NCBI GenBank assembly: GCA_902475005.1
Contig: CABRXV010000029.1
Location: 1 to 23,711, forward strand
DNA: 23,711 nt
Source of the DNA: CABRXV01 sp900754955
GTDB taxonomy: Bacteria > Actinomycetota > Coriobacteriia > Coriobacteriales > Eggerthellaceae
Reading direction: 5' to 3'
Every line of letters begins with the position of its first letter. Positions within the stretch are counted from its first letter, which is position 1. The notes below the pieces were generated by a model that did no database searches, was not told where the DNA came from, and saw only the letters and a list, made by a program, of their open reading frames with translations. The position numbers were made by a program, and so were the translations under genes. Of the stretch, positions 1-6,836 are shown piece by piece.

Positions 1-28
1 GCGGGGCAATCTCGGGTGCCGTGCGGCC

Positions 29-50
29 CCTCGCTGTCTTGGGTTCATCC
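29..50 (+). repeat. Direct repeat, copy A (22 bases)
   Basis: This copy starts CCTCGCTGTCTTGGG. It recurs at 153-174 with two mismatches over 22 bases. It lies just upstream of the terminator at 71-104. Nothing in it looks coding, and its function is unknown. Confidence 0.6.
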
Positions 51-70
51 TGCGTTTATTTGAGACGCTG

Positions 71-104
71 AAGCCCCGAGGTATCCCGCCTCGGGGCTTT
101 TTGC
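71..104 (+). terminator. Rho-independent terminator of an upstream transcript
   Basis: An 11-bp perfect stem (71-81 with 89-99) encloses a 7-base loop and runs directly into TTTTT on the + strand. The transcript it ends begins before this window. The minus-strand side has no T-run, so it probably works on the + strand only. Confidence 0.8.
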
Positions 105-124
105 TTTCATAAACTCGATGTCAC

Positions 125-153
125 GATGTCGAACGACCCGTTCGCTTGACATC
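125..153. repeat. 29-base imperfect palindrome, copy 1
   Basis: The outer arms GATGTC and GACATC pair. Inner bases continue the dyad around a core ACCCGT, with a G-T pair and one mismatch. It is the first of three related elements upstream of ackA. It could be a regulator binding site or a small dispersed repeat; the sequence alone does not decide. Confidence 0.6.
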
Positions 154-174
154 CTCGCTGTCTTGGGCTCAACC
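153..174 (+). repeat. Direct repeat, copy B (22 bases)
   Basis: This is the second copy of the 29-50 element, with two mismatches. It begins at the last base of palindrome copy 1 and runs up to palindrome copy 2, so the two repeat types alternate here. Confidence 0.6.
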
Positions 175-175
175 G

Positions 176-204
176 GTGATTTGATGACCCGTCCGTTTGA
201 CATT
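176..204. repeat. 29-base element, copy 2 (left half degenerate)
   Basis: The right half, GTCCGTTTGACAT, and the core ACCCGT match the other two copies. The left half has diverged, so the dyad is broken. Aligned on the core, it lies 51 bases after copy 1 and 45 before copy 3. Confidence 0.5.
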
Positions 205-220
205 ATCTCTCATCCGCGTT

Positions 221-249
221 GATGGCAAACGACCTGTCCATTTGCCATC
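221..249. repeat. 29-base imperfect palindrome, copy 3
   Basis: The arms GATGGCAAA and TTTGCCATC form a perfect 9-bp dyad around a core ACGACCTGTCC. The T-to-G change in the left arm (GATGTC to GATGGC) is matched by A-to-C in the right arm (GACATC to GCCATC) relative to copy 1. This covariation suggests the symmetry is maintained. Confidence 0.6.
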
Positions 250-324
250 GTTGCCGCCTCGTCGTTACCGTGCCACTCGCCGAATGGGTGGGGTGCACCA
301 GAAAGGGCCTTTATCAGGGGGTCG

Positions 325-358
325 TAAAATATCGAGATGCACATGATTGACGAGGAGG
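325..358 (+). promoter_or_regulatory. Weak -10 and ribosome binding site of ackA
   Basis: TAAAAT at 325-330 is a possible -10 box, but no recognisable -35 lies 16-18 bases upstream. That region instead holds a short palindrome, AAAGGGCCTTT (302-312). A strong Shine-Dalgarno GAGGAGG at 352-358 sits 7 bases before the TTG at 366 and fixes that unusual start codon. The ribosome binding site is firm; the promoter is tentative. Confidence 0.45.
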
Positions 359-365
359 CAGATCG

Positions 366-1559
366 TTGAACGTACTGGTTATCAATGCTGGATCATCTTC
401 CTTGAAGTATCAGCTCATCAACGTGGAAACGCACGAACTGCTCGCCAAGGGCATTTGCGAGCGCGTGGGTTCCGCTGATTCCTTCCACAAGCACGGTCTC
501 GACGAGAACGAGACGGTCATCGACGCGCAGATGCGCGACCACAACGATGCGATGGCGCTCGTCCTCGAGGCGCTGACGTCCGGCCCGAACAAGGCGATCG
601 ACTCCCTCGACGAGATCGACGCGATCGGCCACCGCATCGTGCAGGGCGGCAAGTACTTCGACCGCTCCGTGCTCATCGACGACGACGTGATCGCGAAGAT
701 CGACGAGCTCGCCGAGCTCGCTCCGCTTCACAACAAGGCGGCGCTCATGGGCATCGAGGCGTGTCTCAAGCACATGCCCGGCAAGCCGATGGTGGCCGTG
801 TTCGACACCTCGTTTTTCCAGTCGCTTCCCCCGAAGGCCTACATGTATCCGCTTCCGTACGAGCTGTACGAGAAGTACTCCATCCGCAAGTACGGCGCCC
901 ACGGCACGTCGCACCGCTACATCTCCGAGCGCGCGGCGGTGTTTCTCGGCGAGCCGATCGAGGACCTCAAGCTCATCACGTGTCACCTCGGCAACGGCTG
1001 CTCAATGTCGGCGATCGACCACGGCATCGCTGTTGACACCTCGATGGGCCTCACGCCGCTCGACGGTCTCATGATGGGCACGCGCTGCGGTGCGATCGAT
1101 CCGGCGATCGTGCCCTTCATCATGGAGCACGAGAACCTCTCCGCCGCCGAGGTGAACGATCTCATGAACAAGAAGTCGGGCCTGCTCGGCATCTCCGGCA
1201 TCTCGAACGACCTGCGCAGCGTGCGCGACGCCTCCGAGCGCGGCGACGAGCGCGCTCAGCTCGCCTACGACATGTACTCCAACTCGGTGAAGAAGTACAT
1301 CGGCCAGTACATCGCCGTCATGGGCGGTGTCGACGCCATCGTGCTCGCCGCCGGCGTCGGCGAGAACTGCGAGAAGATGCGCCGCATGATCTTCTCGGGT
1401 CTCCAGCCGCTCGGCATCAAGCTCGACCTCGAGAAGAACAAGGGCCGTGGCGGCGAGCGCCTCATCTCCACCGACGACTCCGAGGTGCAGATCATCATCA
1501 TCCCCACGAACGAGGAGTACATGATCGCGCGCGACACCTACGAGATCGTCCACGGCTAG
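366..1559 (+). CDS. ackA: Acetate kinase
   Basis: Acetate kinase (397 aa; family usually about 400) transfers phosphate between acetyl phosphate and ADP in the cytoplasm, giving ATP and acetate. It is the last step of acetate fermentation. The N-terminal phosphate-binding motif NAGSSSLKY is at residues 7-15. GHRIVQGG holds R90, FDTSFFQ holds D147, GAHGTSHRY holds H179, and GTRCGAID holds R240. These correspond, one residue earlier, to the catalytic R91, D148, H180 and R241 of the Methanosarcina enzyme as I recall them. CHLGNGCSMSAI (206-217) is the nucleotide-phosphate loop, and NEEYMIARD near the end carries the conserved Glu. The start is TTG, chosen because the protein begins exactly at MNVLVINAGSS and has a strong ribosome binding site. 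The usual partner gene pta lies convergently downstream rather than in an operon. Confidence 0.97.
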   Translation: MNVLVINAGSSSLKYQLINVETHELLAKGICERVGSADSFHKHGLDENETVIDAQMRDHNDAMALVLEALTSGPNKAIDSLDEIDAIGHRIVQGGKYFDRSVLIDDDVIAKIDELAELAPLHNKAALMGIEACLKHMPGKPMVAVFDTSFFQSLPPKAYMYPLPYELYEKYSIRKYGAHGTSHRYISERAAVFLGEPIEDLKLITCHLGNGCSMSAIDHGIAVDTSMGLTPLDGLMMGTRCGAIDPAIVPFIMEHENLSAAEVNDLMNKKSGLLGISGISNDLRSVRDASERGDERAQLAYDMYSNSVKKYIGQYIAVMGGVDAIVLAAGVGENCEKMRRMIFSGLQPLGIKLDLEKNKGRGGERLISTDDSEVQIIIIPTNEEYMIARDTYEIVHG

Positions 1560-1592
1560 ACGCCGCCTGCACCGCAAACTCTGAGCAAACAA

Positions 1593-1625
1593 GAAGCGGC
1601 GCCCCTGTTCCAGGGGCGCCGCTTC
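1593..1625. terminator. Bidirectional terminator between ackA and pta
   Basis: A perfect 15-bp stem (1593-1607 with 1611-1625) closes a TTC loop. The + side continues into CTTTGTTG and the minus side reads TTGTTT, so it can end both convergent genes. Confidence 0.9.
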
Positions 1626-1666
1626 CTTTGTTGCGACTGCAATCCGGAGCGAATCCGATCCGTTCC

Positions 1667-2662
1667 CTACGCCTTGTTCGCCTGAGCCTGCACGCACGTG
1701 ATGGCGATCACGCCGACGATGTCGTCGGCCGAGCATCCGCGCGACAGATCGTTCACCGGCGCGGCGATGCCCTGTGTGATGGGGCCGTACGCTTCGGCCT
1801 TCGCGAGGCGCTGCACGAGCTTGTAGCCGATGTTGCCGGCATCAAGGTCGGGGAAGATGAGCACGTTGGCCTGCCCTGCCACAGCCGAATCGGGAGCCTT
1901 CGAGGCGCCGACGCTCGGCACGATGGCGGCGTCGAGCTGCAGCTCGCCGTCGAGCGCGAGCTCTGGCGCGAGTTCGCGGGCGATCGCCGTCGCTTCGACG
2001 ACCTTCGCGGCATCGTCGTTGCGGGCCGATCCGTACGTCGAATGCGAGAGCAGCGCCACCGTGGGTTCGCTGCCCATGAGCGAGCGCCAGGAGCGCGCGG
2101 AGTTCACGGCGATGTGCGCGAGACGCTCGGCGTCGGGCTGCACCTCGAGTCCGCAGTCGGAGAAGATGAACGTGCCGTTCTCGCCATAGGAGCAGTCGGG
2201 TACGACCATCACGAAGAACGAGCTCACAAGCTTGACGCCCGGCGCCGTTTTGAGGATCTGGAGGCAGGGGCGCAGCACGTCACCCGTCGCGTGGCAGGCG
2301 CCCGCCACCATGCCGTCGGCATAGCCGAGCTTCACCATCATGACGCCGAAGTAGAGCACGTCGTCCATGAGCCCGAGCGCCTGATCGGGCGTCATGCCCT
2401 TGTGCTTGCGCAGTTCGTAGAGCGCTTCGGAAAGCTCGGCGCGCTTGTCGGAGCGGCGCGGATCGATGATCTGCGCGCCGTCAAGCGCGTGGCTTGAACC
2501 CTCGATAGCTTCCGCATCGCCGAGGATGATGAGGTTCGCCACGTCGTCGGCGAGGATCTTCTCCGCCGCGGCGAGCGTGCGCTCGTCGTCTCCCTCGGGG
2601 AGGATGATCGTCTGCTTGTCCGCGCGAGCGCGCTCAAGCATGGCGTTCAAGAAGCTGCTCAT
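1667..2662 (-). CDS. pta: Phosphate acetyltransferase (short, single-domain type)
   Basis: Phosphotransacetylase converts acetyl-CoA and phosphate to acetyl phosphate and CoA, which feeds acetate kinase. At 331 aa it is the short PtaS form, with only the catalytic domain and without the N-terminal regulatory domains of the long enterobacterial Pta. Visible motifs are IILPEGDDERTL near the N terminus, HSTYGSARNDDAAKV, and LIFPDLDAGNIGYKLVQRL. Near the C terminus, PVNDLSRGCSADDIVG carries S307, R308 and D314, which match the active-site Ser, Arg and Asp of the archaeal enzyme. The start ATG is preceded by AAGGAAGG (2666-2673 on the minus strand). It is transcribed toward ackA and shares its terminator. 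A TATCAT at 2743-2748 (minus) could be its -10 box, with only a poor -35. Confidence 0.96.
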   Translation of the reverse strand: MSSFLNAMLERARADKQTIILPEGDDERTLAAAEKILADDVANLIILGDAEAIEGSSHALDGAQIIDPRRSDKRAELSEALYELRKHKGMTPDQALGLMDDVLYFGVMMVKLGYADGMVAGACHATGDVLRPCLQILKTAPGVKLVSSFFVMVVPDCSYGENGTFIFSDCGLEVQPDAERLAHIAVNSARSWRSLMGSEPTVALLSHSTYGSARNDDAAKVVEATAIARELAPELALDGELQLDAAIVPSVGASKAPDSAVAGQANVLIFPDLDAGNIGYKLVQRLAKAEAYGPITQGIAAPVNDLSRGCSADDIVGVIAITCVQAQANKA

Positions 2663-2789
2663 GGGCCTTCCTTTCTGTCGGTGAAACGGGGCGGCGCGGC
2701 TGCCTCATAGGCACGCGGTACCCCCGTCAGTGCTTCCGTTCCATGATAGCGATCGCCCCAGTGCGCGCGAACATGCGGGGCGTCGATCG

Positions 2790-2802
2790 GCGAATTATTC
2801 GC
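2790..2802. promoter_or_regulatory. Perfect 13-base palindrome, possible operator
   Basis: GCGAATTATTCGC is fully symmetrical about the central T. It stands in the middle of the divergent pta/glf promoter region, where a shared regulator could bind. No regulator can be named from sequence alone. Confidence 0.35.
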
Positions 2803-2840
2803 TTTATATGGTGTTGGTCGCGCGCCTGCCTGCGCGCCGA

Positions 2841-2846
2841 TACAAT
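2841..2846 (+). promoter_or_regulatory. Candidate -10 box of the glf operon
   Basis: TACAAT matches five of six consensus bases. A -35-like TTGGTC at 2814-2819 is too far upstream (21-base spacer), so the promoter is uncertain. If it is used, the glf mRNA has a leader of about 150 bases. Confidence 0.4.
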
Positions 2847-3000
2847 AGGGGAGAACACGTCGGCGCCGCGCTGCGCGATGCGTCTGCGGGATGTGCCCCG
2901 CAGGCCGCGCACGCGACGCCGCGCTTGCGGTTGGGCCTCGATGCGCAGGCGGCGCCACGCGCTGCGACTGCGTTCGGACGAGTGCAGAAAGGTTTGCCCC

Positions 3001-4260
3001 ATGGGTGTGCGATACGCCGAGTATCGGGACATTGACATTGACGAATTCGACGCGGTGGTCGTCGGAAGCGGTTTCGCTGGATCGGTTACGGCGCGTGAGC
3101 TGGCCGAGAAGGGCGGCATGCGCGTGCTCATCATCGAGAAGCGCGCCCACATCGCCGGCAACATGTACGACGAGTACGACGACGCGGGCATCCTCGTGCA
3201 CCGCTACGGCCCGCACATCTTCCACACGAACGACAACCGCGTGTTCACCTACCTGCGCCGTTTTGCGGGCTGGATGGGGTACCAGCACCACGTGCTCGCC
3301 GACTGGCACGGCACCTACCTGCCCGTGCCGTTCAACAAGAACTCGATGGAGATCGCGTTCGGCGAGGAGAAGGCCGCGCACCTCATCGAAAAGCTCATCG
3401 AGACGTTCGGCGACGAGCGCAAGGTGACGATCAACGAGCTGCGCGCCCAGGAGGACCCCGAGCTCGCCGAGGTGGCGGACTTCGTGTACAACAACGTGTT
3501 CCTCTACTACACGCAGAAGCAGTGGGGTCTCACGCCCGAGGAGGTCGACCCGTCGGTCACCGCGCGCGTGCCGGTGTTCATCTCGCGTGACAACCGCTAC
3601 TTCCAGGACGCCTACCAGGGCATGCCGCTGCGCGGCTACACCGACCTGTTCGAGCAGATGCTCGACCACGACAACATCACCGTCTGCCTCAACACCGAGG
3701 CGGAAAGCGTGTTCGACCTCGTGTTCGAGAACGGGGCGGAGGATGCGGGCCTTGCCGCCATCAAGCTCCACGACAAGGAGTTCACCGGCCCGATCGTCTA
3801 TACCGGCCCGCTCGACGAGCTGTTCCTCGCGCGCTTCGGCCGCCTGCCGTACCGCTCGCTCGACTTCGTGTACGAGACGTACGAGGAGGAGTACAAGCTT
3901 CCGTGCGGCACGGTGAACTTCACGGTGAGCGAGGATTACACGCGCATCACCGAGTTCAAGCACCTCACGCACCAGAAGGCGCCGCGCACCACCATCATGA
4001 AAGAGTACCCGCGCGCCTACACCGATCCCACGACGCAGACGCCGTACTACGCGATCATCAACGATGAGAACAACGCACACTACGAGCGCTACCGCAAGCT
4101 CACCGAGACGCTGCCGAACTTCTACCCGCTCGGGCGTCTGGCCGAGTACCGCTACTACAACATGGACAAGATCGTAGGCTTGGCACTCGATCTCTCGAAG
4201 GAGATCATCGCTGGCCGCACGCAAAGCGACGCGGAAACCGTCGCCGGCATCGAGAAGTAG
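3001..4260 (+). CDS. glf: UDP-galactopyranose mutase
   Basis: This FAD-dependent enzyme interconverts UDP-galactopyranose and UDP-galactofuranose, supplying galactofuranose for cell-surface glycans. The protein is 419 aa (family about 370-400). Residues 18-27 (AVVVGSGFAG) are the Rossmann dinucleotide fold, and the Glu of IIEKR (E46) would bind the FAD ribose. GPHIFHT is at 70-76. Family hallmarks follow in order: FVYNNVFLYYTQKQWG, ARVPVF, RYFQDAYQGMP, LPYRSLDF with the conserved Arg, TRITEFKH, and the C-terminal GRLAEYRYYNMDKIV, which packs on the flavin. ATG 3001 was chosen because AGAAAGG lies about 9 bases upstream and the FAD fold starts shortly after it. It has a slightly longer N terminus (about 16 residues before the fold) than the E. 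coli enzyme. The glycosyltransferase gene begins 15 bases after its stop, so the two are probably co-transcribed. Confidence 0.95.
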   Translation: MGVRYAEYRDIDIDEFDAVVVGSGFAGSVTARELAEKGGMRVLIIEKRAHIAGNMYDEYDDAGILVHRYGPHIFHTNDNRVFTYLRRFAGWMGYQHHVLADWHGTYLPVPFNKNSMEIAFGEEKAAHLIEKLIETFGDERKVTINELRAQEDPELAEVADFVYNNVFLYYTQKQWGLTPEEVDPSVTARVPVFISRDNRYFQDAYQGMPLRGYTDLFEQMLDHDNITVCLNTEAESVFDLVFENGAEDAGLAAIKLHDKEFTGPIVYTGPLDELFLARFGRLPYRSLDFVYETYEEEYKLPCGTVNFTVSEDYTRITEFKHLTHQKAPRTTIMKEYPRAYTDPTTQTPYYAIINDENNAHYERYRKLTETLPNFYPLGRLAEYRYYNMDKIVGLALDLSKEIIAGRTQSDAETVAGIEK

Positions 4261-4275
4261 GACGAAGGCGCCATC

Positions 4276-5295
4276 ATGAAGACCATCACGTTTGCGGTTC
4301 CCTGCTACAACTCGGCAGAGTACATGGACAAGTGCATCGAGTCGCTGCTCGCCTGCGGCGACGACATCGAGATCCTGCTCGTGGACGACGGTTCCACGAA
4401 GGACGACACCGCCGCGAAGGCTGACGCGTGGCAGGAACGCCACCCCGACATCATCCGCGCCATCCACAAGGAGAACGGCGGTCACGGCTCGGCCGTCAAC
4501 ACGGGCCTCGCGAACGCCACGGCGCGCTACTTCAAGGTGGTCGACTCCGACGACTGGCTCGATGCCGACGCGATGGTACCCGTGATGCGCTACCTGCGCC
4601 GTCAGATGGAGTTGCGCGACCCCACCGATCTCGTCATTGCGAACTACGTGTACGAGAAGGTGTACGAGAACACGCGCACCGTCATCCGCTACCGCAACGT
4701 GTTTCCCGTCGAGCGCGAGTTCACGTGGGACGAGGTGGGCACGTTCAACCCCTCGCAGTACCTGCTCATGCACTCGGTAATCTACCGCACCGATCTGCTC
4801 GCCGACATGGGTCTCAAGCTGCCCGAGCACTGCTTCTACGTGGACAACATCTTCGTGTACGAGCCGTTGCCGCACGTGCGCACCATGTACTACCTCGATG
4901 TCGACATGTACCGCTACTTCATCGGCCGCGCCGACCAGTCGGTGAACGAGAGCGTCATGATGAGCCGCATCGACCAGCAGCTGCGCGTGACGCGCACGAT
5001 GATCGACGCCGTCGACGTGATGGCGATCGGCCAGAAGCGCCTGCGCCACTATATGGAGAACTACCTGTCCATGATGATGTGCATCTGCTCGGTGTTTCTG
5101 CGCATGCGCAACACCGAGGAAGACCGCAAGAAGCTCGACGACATCTGGGCGTACCTCAAGGAGGAGGACCCTGCGCTGCACCACCGCGTGCGCGCCAACG
5201 TCGTGAACGTGGGGACGAATCTGCCCGGCGAGCTCGGTCGCCGCATCGGCCTCGGCGGCTACCATCTCGCGCAGAGGATCTTCAAGTTCAACTAG
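4276..5295 (+). CDS. Family 2 glycosyltransferase
   Basis: This is a GT-A fold glycosyltransferase of family GT2 (339 aa) that transfers a sugar from a nucleotide donor to a glycan or lipid acceptor at the inner membrane face or in the cytoplasm. The N-terminal FAVPCYNSAEYMDKCIESLL is the typical opening. VDDGS with D37 and D38 binds the nucleotide, and DSDDW (90-94) is the metal-binding DxD region. A later VDN (D190) is where an acceptor-activating base is often found. I see no membrane-spanning segment, so it is probably a soluble or peripheral enzyme. GAAGG lies 7 bases before the ATG. Its position directly after glf suggests, but does not prove, that it uses UDP-galactofuranose or works on the same glycan. 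Confidence 0.88.
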   Translation: MKTITFAVPCYNSAEYMDKCIESLLACGDDIEILLVDDGSTKDDTAAKADAWQERHPDIIRAIHKENGGHGSAVNTGLANATARYFKVVDSDDWLDADAMVPVMRYLRRQMELRDPTDLVIANYVYEKVYENTRTVIRYRNVFPVEREFTWDEVGTFNPSQYLLMHSVIYRTDLLADMGLKLPEHCFYVDNIFVYEPLPHVRTMYYLDVDMYRYFIGRADQSVNESVMMSRIDQQLRVTRTMIDAVDVMAIGQKRLRHYMENYLSMMMCICSVFLRMRNTEEDRKKLDDIWAYLKEEDPALHHRVRANVVNVGTNLPGELGRRIGLGGYHLAQRIFKFN

Positions 5296-5302
5296 CGAAT
5301 GC

Positions 5303-5320
5303 GCATCCGCATCCGCATCC
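5303..5320 (+). repeat. Short tandem repeat, three GCATCC units
   Basis: Three perfect GCATCC units lie just after the glycosyltransferase stop, between that gene and the terminator. The repeat is outside coding sequence and has no evident role. Confidence 0.5.
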
Positions 5321-5367
5321 GCCCGGCAGCACGGCTGCGCCAGAAGCTGGGTGCGAATGCACCTACA

Positions 5368-5416
5368 AGAGCAGCGGACCTGCCGGCATCATACGCGCCG
5401 GCAGGTCTGCTGCTCT
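5368..5416. terminator. Bidirectional terminator between glycosyltransferase and dinB
   Basis: A 20-bp stem (5368-5387 with 5397-5416) has one G-T pair and a 9-base loop. It overlaps the dinB stop codon at 5415-5417. The T-tails are short on both strands (CTATTTG on +, CTTGTAGG on -), so efficiency may depend on the very stable stem. Confidence 0.75.
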
Positions 5417-6821
5417 ATTTGTAGTCGGCGGGGTTTTTCGAGCTCGATCCCGTGGTGTTCCGCTCGTTGCGCAGCTCGCGTCCGAAGCGCACCGCGCTCT
5501 CGCCGAACTTGTCCTTGAGCGCGTCGGTGGCGGCAAGAAGGCTGCCGCTGCGCTTCTCGTCGAGCGCGGGACGCGCGCTGCGACGGGAGGAACTCTGCGC
5601 GTCGGTGCGCCGACGTTGAGCCGAGCCGCTCGTGGAGACCTCGTCGTCCTCGTCGGCGGAATCGCGCGTCTGCGTGCCAGGGGCGGGCGCGTCATCGATC
5701 GCGAACAGTTGCTCCTGCACGACGGCCTCCTCCTCGAAGCCCGCCATGCCCACGCCGAGCAGGCGAATCTTCATGCCCGGGCGCCACAGGTCATCGGCGA
5801 GACGCAGCAGCGCGGGCGTGAAGGCGATCTCGTTGTCGCTCGGGCGGGCGAGCTGTGTCTGCGCCGAGCGCGTCGTGCGGTCGTCGTAGCGCACGCGCAG
5901 CGAGAGCGTGCGGCCCTTGAGCCCTTTGCGCCGCAGGCGCCGCCCCACCTTCGCCGCGATGGTGCCGATGGCTGCTTCCACCTCTTCACGCGTTGTGAGG
6001 TCCTCGGCGAACGTCACCTCGTTCGACACTGACTTCACCTCGTCGTCGGTTTCCACGGGCGAGGCGTCCTCACCGGCGGCGCGCCGACGCATCATCTCGC
6101 CGTTCTTGCCGAACACCTTCTTGAGGATGCTCGCGTCGGCTCGGGCGAGATCGCCGAGCGTGCGGATGCCGCAGGCGACGAGTGCGCGTTCGGCTGCGGC
6201 GCCCACGCCGCTGACGGTGCGCACGGGCAAAGGATCGAGAAAGGCGCGCTCGCCGCCGGGGTAGACGACTGTTATGCCGCGCGGTTTGTCCATGTCGGAG
6301 GCGATCTTCGCCACCGACTTCGTTGTTCCCACGCCGATGGAGCAGGTTACGCCGAGCTCTTCGACGCGCCTTGCGATGCGGCGCGCGATGAGGACGGGGT
6401 GTTCGGTGTTGACGGCGGTGGGGGTAACGTCCATGAACGCCTCGTCGATCGACACCTGCTGCACGTACGGCGTCTCGTCGCGCAGGATGGCCATGATCTC
6501 GTTGGAGAGCGCACGGTAGCGCGCGAAGTGGCCGCGCGTCCAGATGGCGTCAGGACAGAGGCGCCGCGCGGTGGAAGCGGGCATGGCGCTGCGCACGCCG
6601 AACGCACGCGCCTCGTAGGAGCAGGTGGACACGACGCCGTGCTTGTCGGCGTCGCCGCCGACGATGACGGGTTTGCCGCGCCAGGCGGGATGGTCGAGCT
6701 GCTCGACCGACGCGAAGAACGCGTCGAGATCGACGAGGAGGATGGCGGGACCCTGCCACGTCTGAAGCGGTGCGGAGGCGTTATCAGCGGGGGTAGCGGC
6801 GCCGGTGCGTGCGCTCGACAT
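5415..6821 (-). CDS. dinB: DNA polymerase IV (Y family)
   Basis: This is an error-prone translesion DNA polymerase (468 aa; E. coli Pol IV is 351). LVDLDAFFASVEQ (29-41) has the metal-binding D31 and the steric-gate Phe, and SIDEAFMDV (124-132) has the catalytic D126 and E127. The helix-hairpin-helix region contains VSGVGAAAERAL and GIRTLGDLA. The little-finger domain follows to about residue 360. QEQLF at 369-373 fits the sliding-clamp pentapeptide QxxLF. After it comes a further 95-residue tail: an acidic, Ser/Arg-rich linker, then a more ordered segment with KDKFGESAVRFG. About 25 residues precede the polymerase start. The ATG follows the degV stop by 15 bases and has only a weak ribosome binding site, which suggests translation coupled to degV. 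Confidence 0.94.
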   Translation of the reverse strand: MSSARTGAATPADNASAPLQTWQGPAILLVDLDAFFASVEQLDHPAWRGKPVIVGGDADKHGVVSTCSYEARAFGVRSAMPASTARRLCPDAIWTRGHFARYRALSNEIMAILRDETPYVQQVSIDEAFMDVTPTAVNTEHPVLIARRIARRVEELGVTCSIGVGTTKSVAKIASDMDKPRGITVVYPGGERAFLDPLPVRTVSGVGAAAERALVACGIRTLGDLARADASILKKVFGKNGEMMRRRAAGEDASPVETDDEVKSVSNEVTFAEDLTTREEVEAAIGTIAAKVGRRLRRKGLKGRTLSLRVRYDDRTTRSAQTQLARPSDNEIAFTPALLRLADDLWRPGMKIRLLGVGMAGFEEEAVVQEQLFAIDDAPAPGTQTRDSADEDDEVSTSGSAQRRRTDAQSSSRRSARPALDEKRSGSLLAATDALKDKFGESAVRFGRELRNERNTTGSSSKNPADYK

Positions 6822-6836
6822 GGCGTACCGCCGCAG

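Larger units (their letters stand above)
2663..3000. other. Divergent intergenic region between pta and glf
   Basis: This 338-base region holds the pta ribosome binding site, a possible minus-strand -10 (TATCAT, 2743-2748), and a perfect 13-base palindrome GCGAATTATTCGC (2790-2802) in a locally A/T-rich patch. It also has a + strand TACAAT (2841-2846) and a GC-rich leader with a 7-bp hairpin CTGCGGG/CCCGCAG (2884-2890 with 2897-2903). An open frame in phase with glf runs back to 2743. Its translation is arginine-rich and unlike the family, so I do not count it as coding. Confidence 0.6.

Noticed and set aside
1..365. CRISPR array in the repeat-rich start of the window
   Set aside because: There are only two or three diverged palindromic copies with unequal spacing, partly filled by another repeat, and no cas genes.
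2743..3000. N-terminal extension of glf by 86 codons
   Set aside because: The extension is Arg/Cys-rich and unlike any UDP-galactopyranose mutase. ATG 3001 has a ribosome binding site and leads directly to the FAD fold.
2659..5265. Minus-strand open frame of 868 codons opposite glf and the glycosyltransferase
   Set aside because: It has the same shadow composition, spans two genes and their intergenic region, and shows no family motif.
4428..6032. Plus-strand open frame of 534 codons across the glycosyltransferase end and antisense to dinB
   Set aside because: It crosses the bidirectional terminator and changes from frame-shifted to antisense overlap of real genes, so it is a coincidental open frame.
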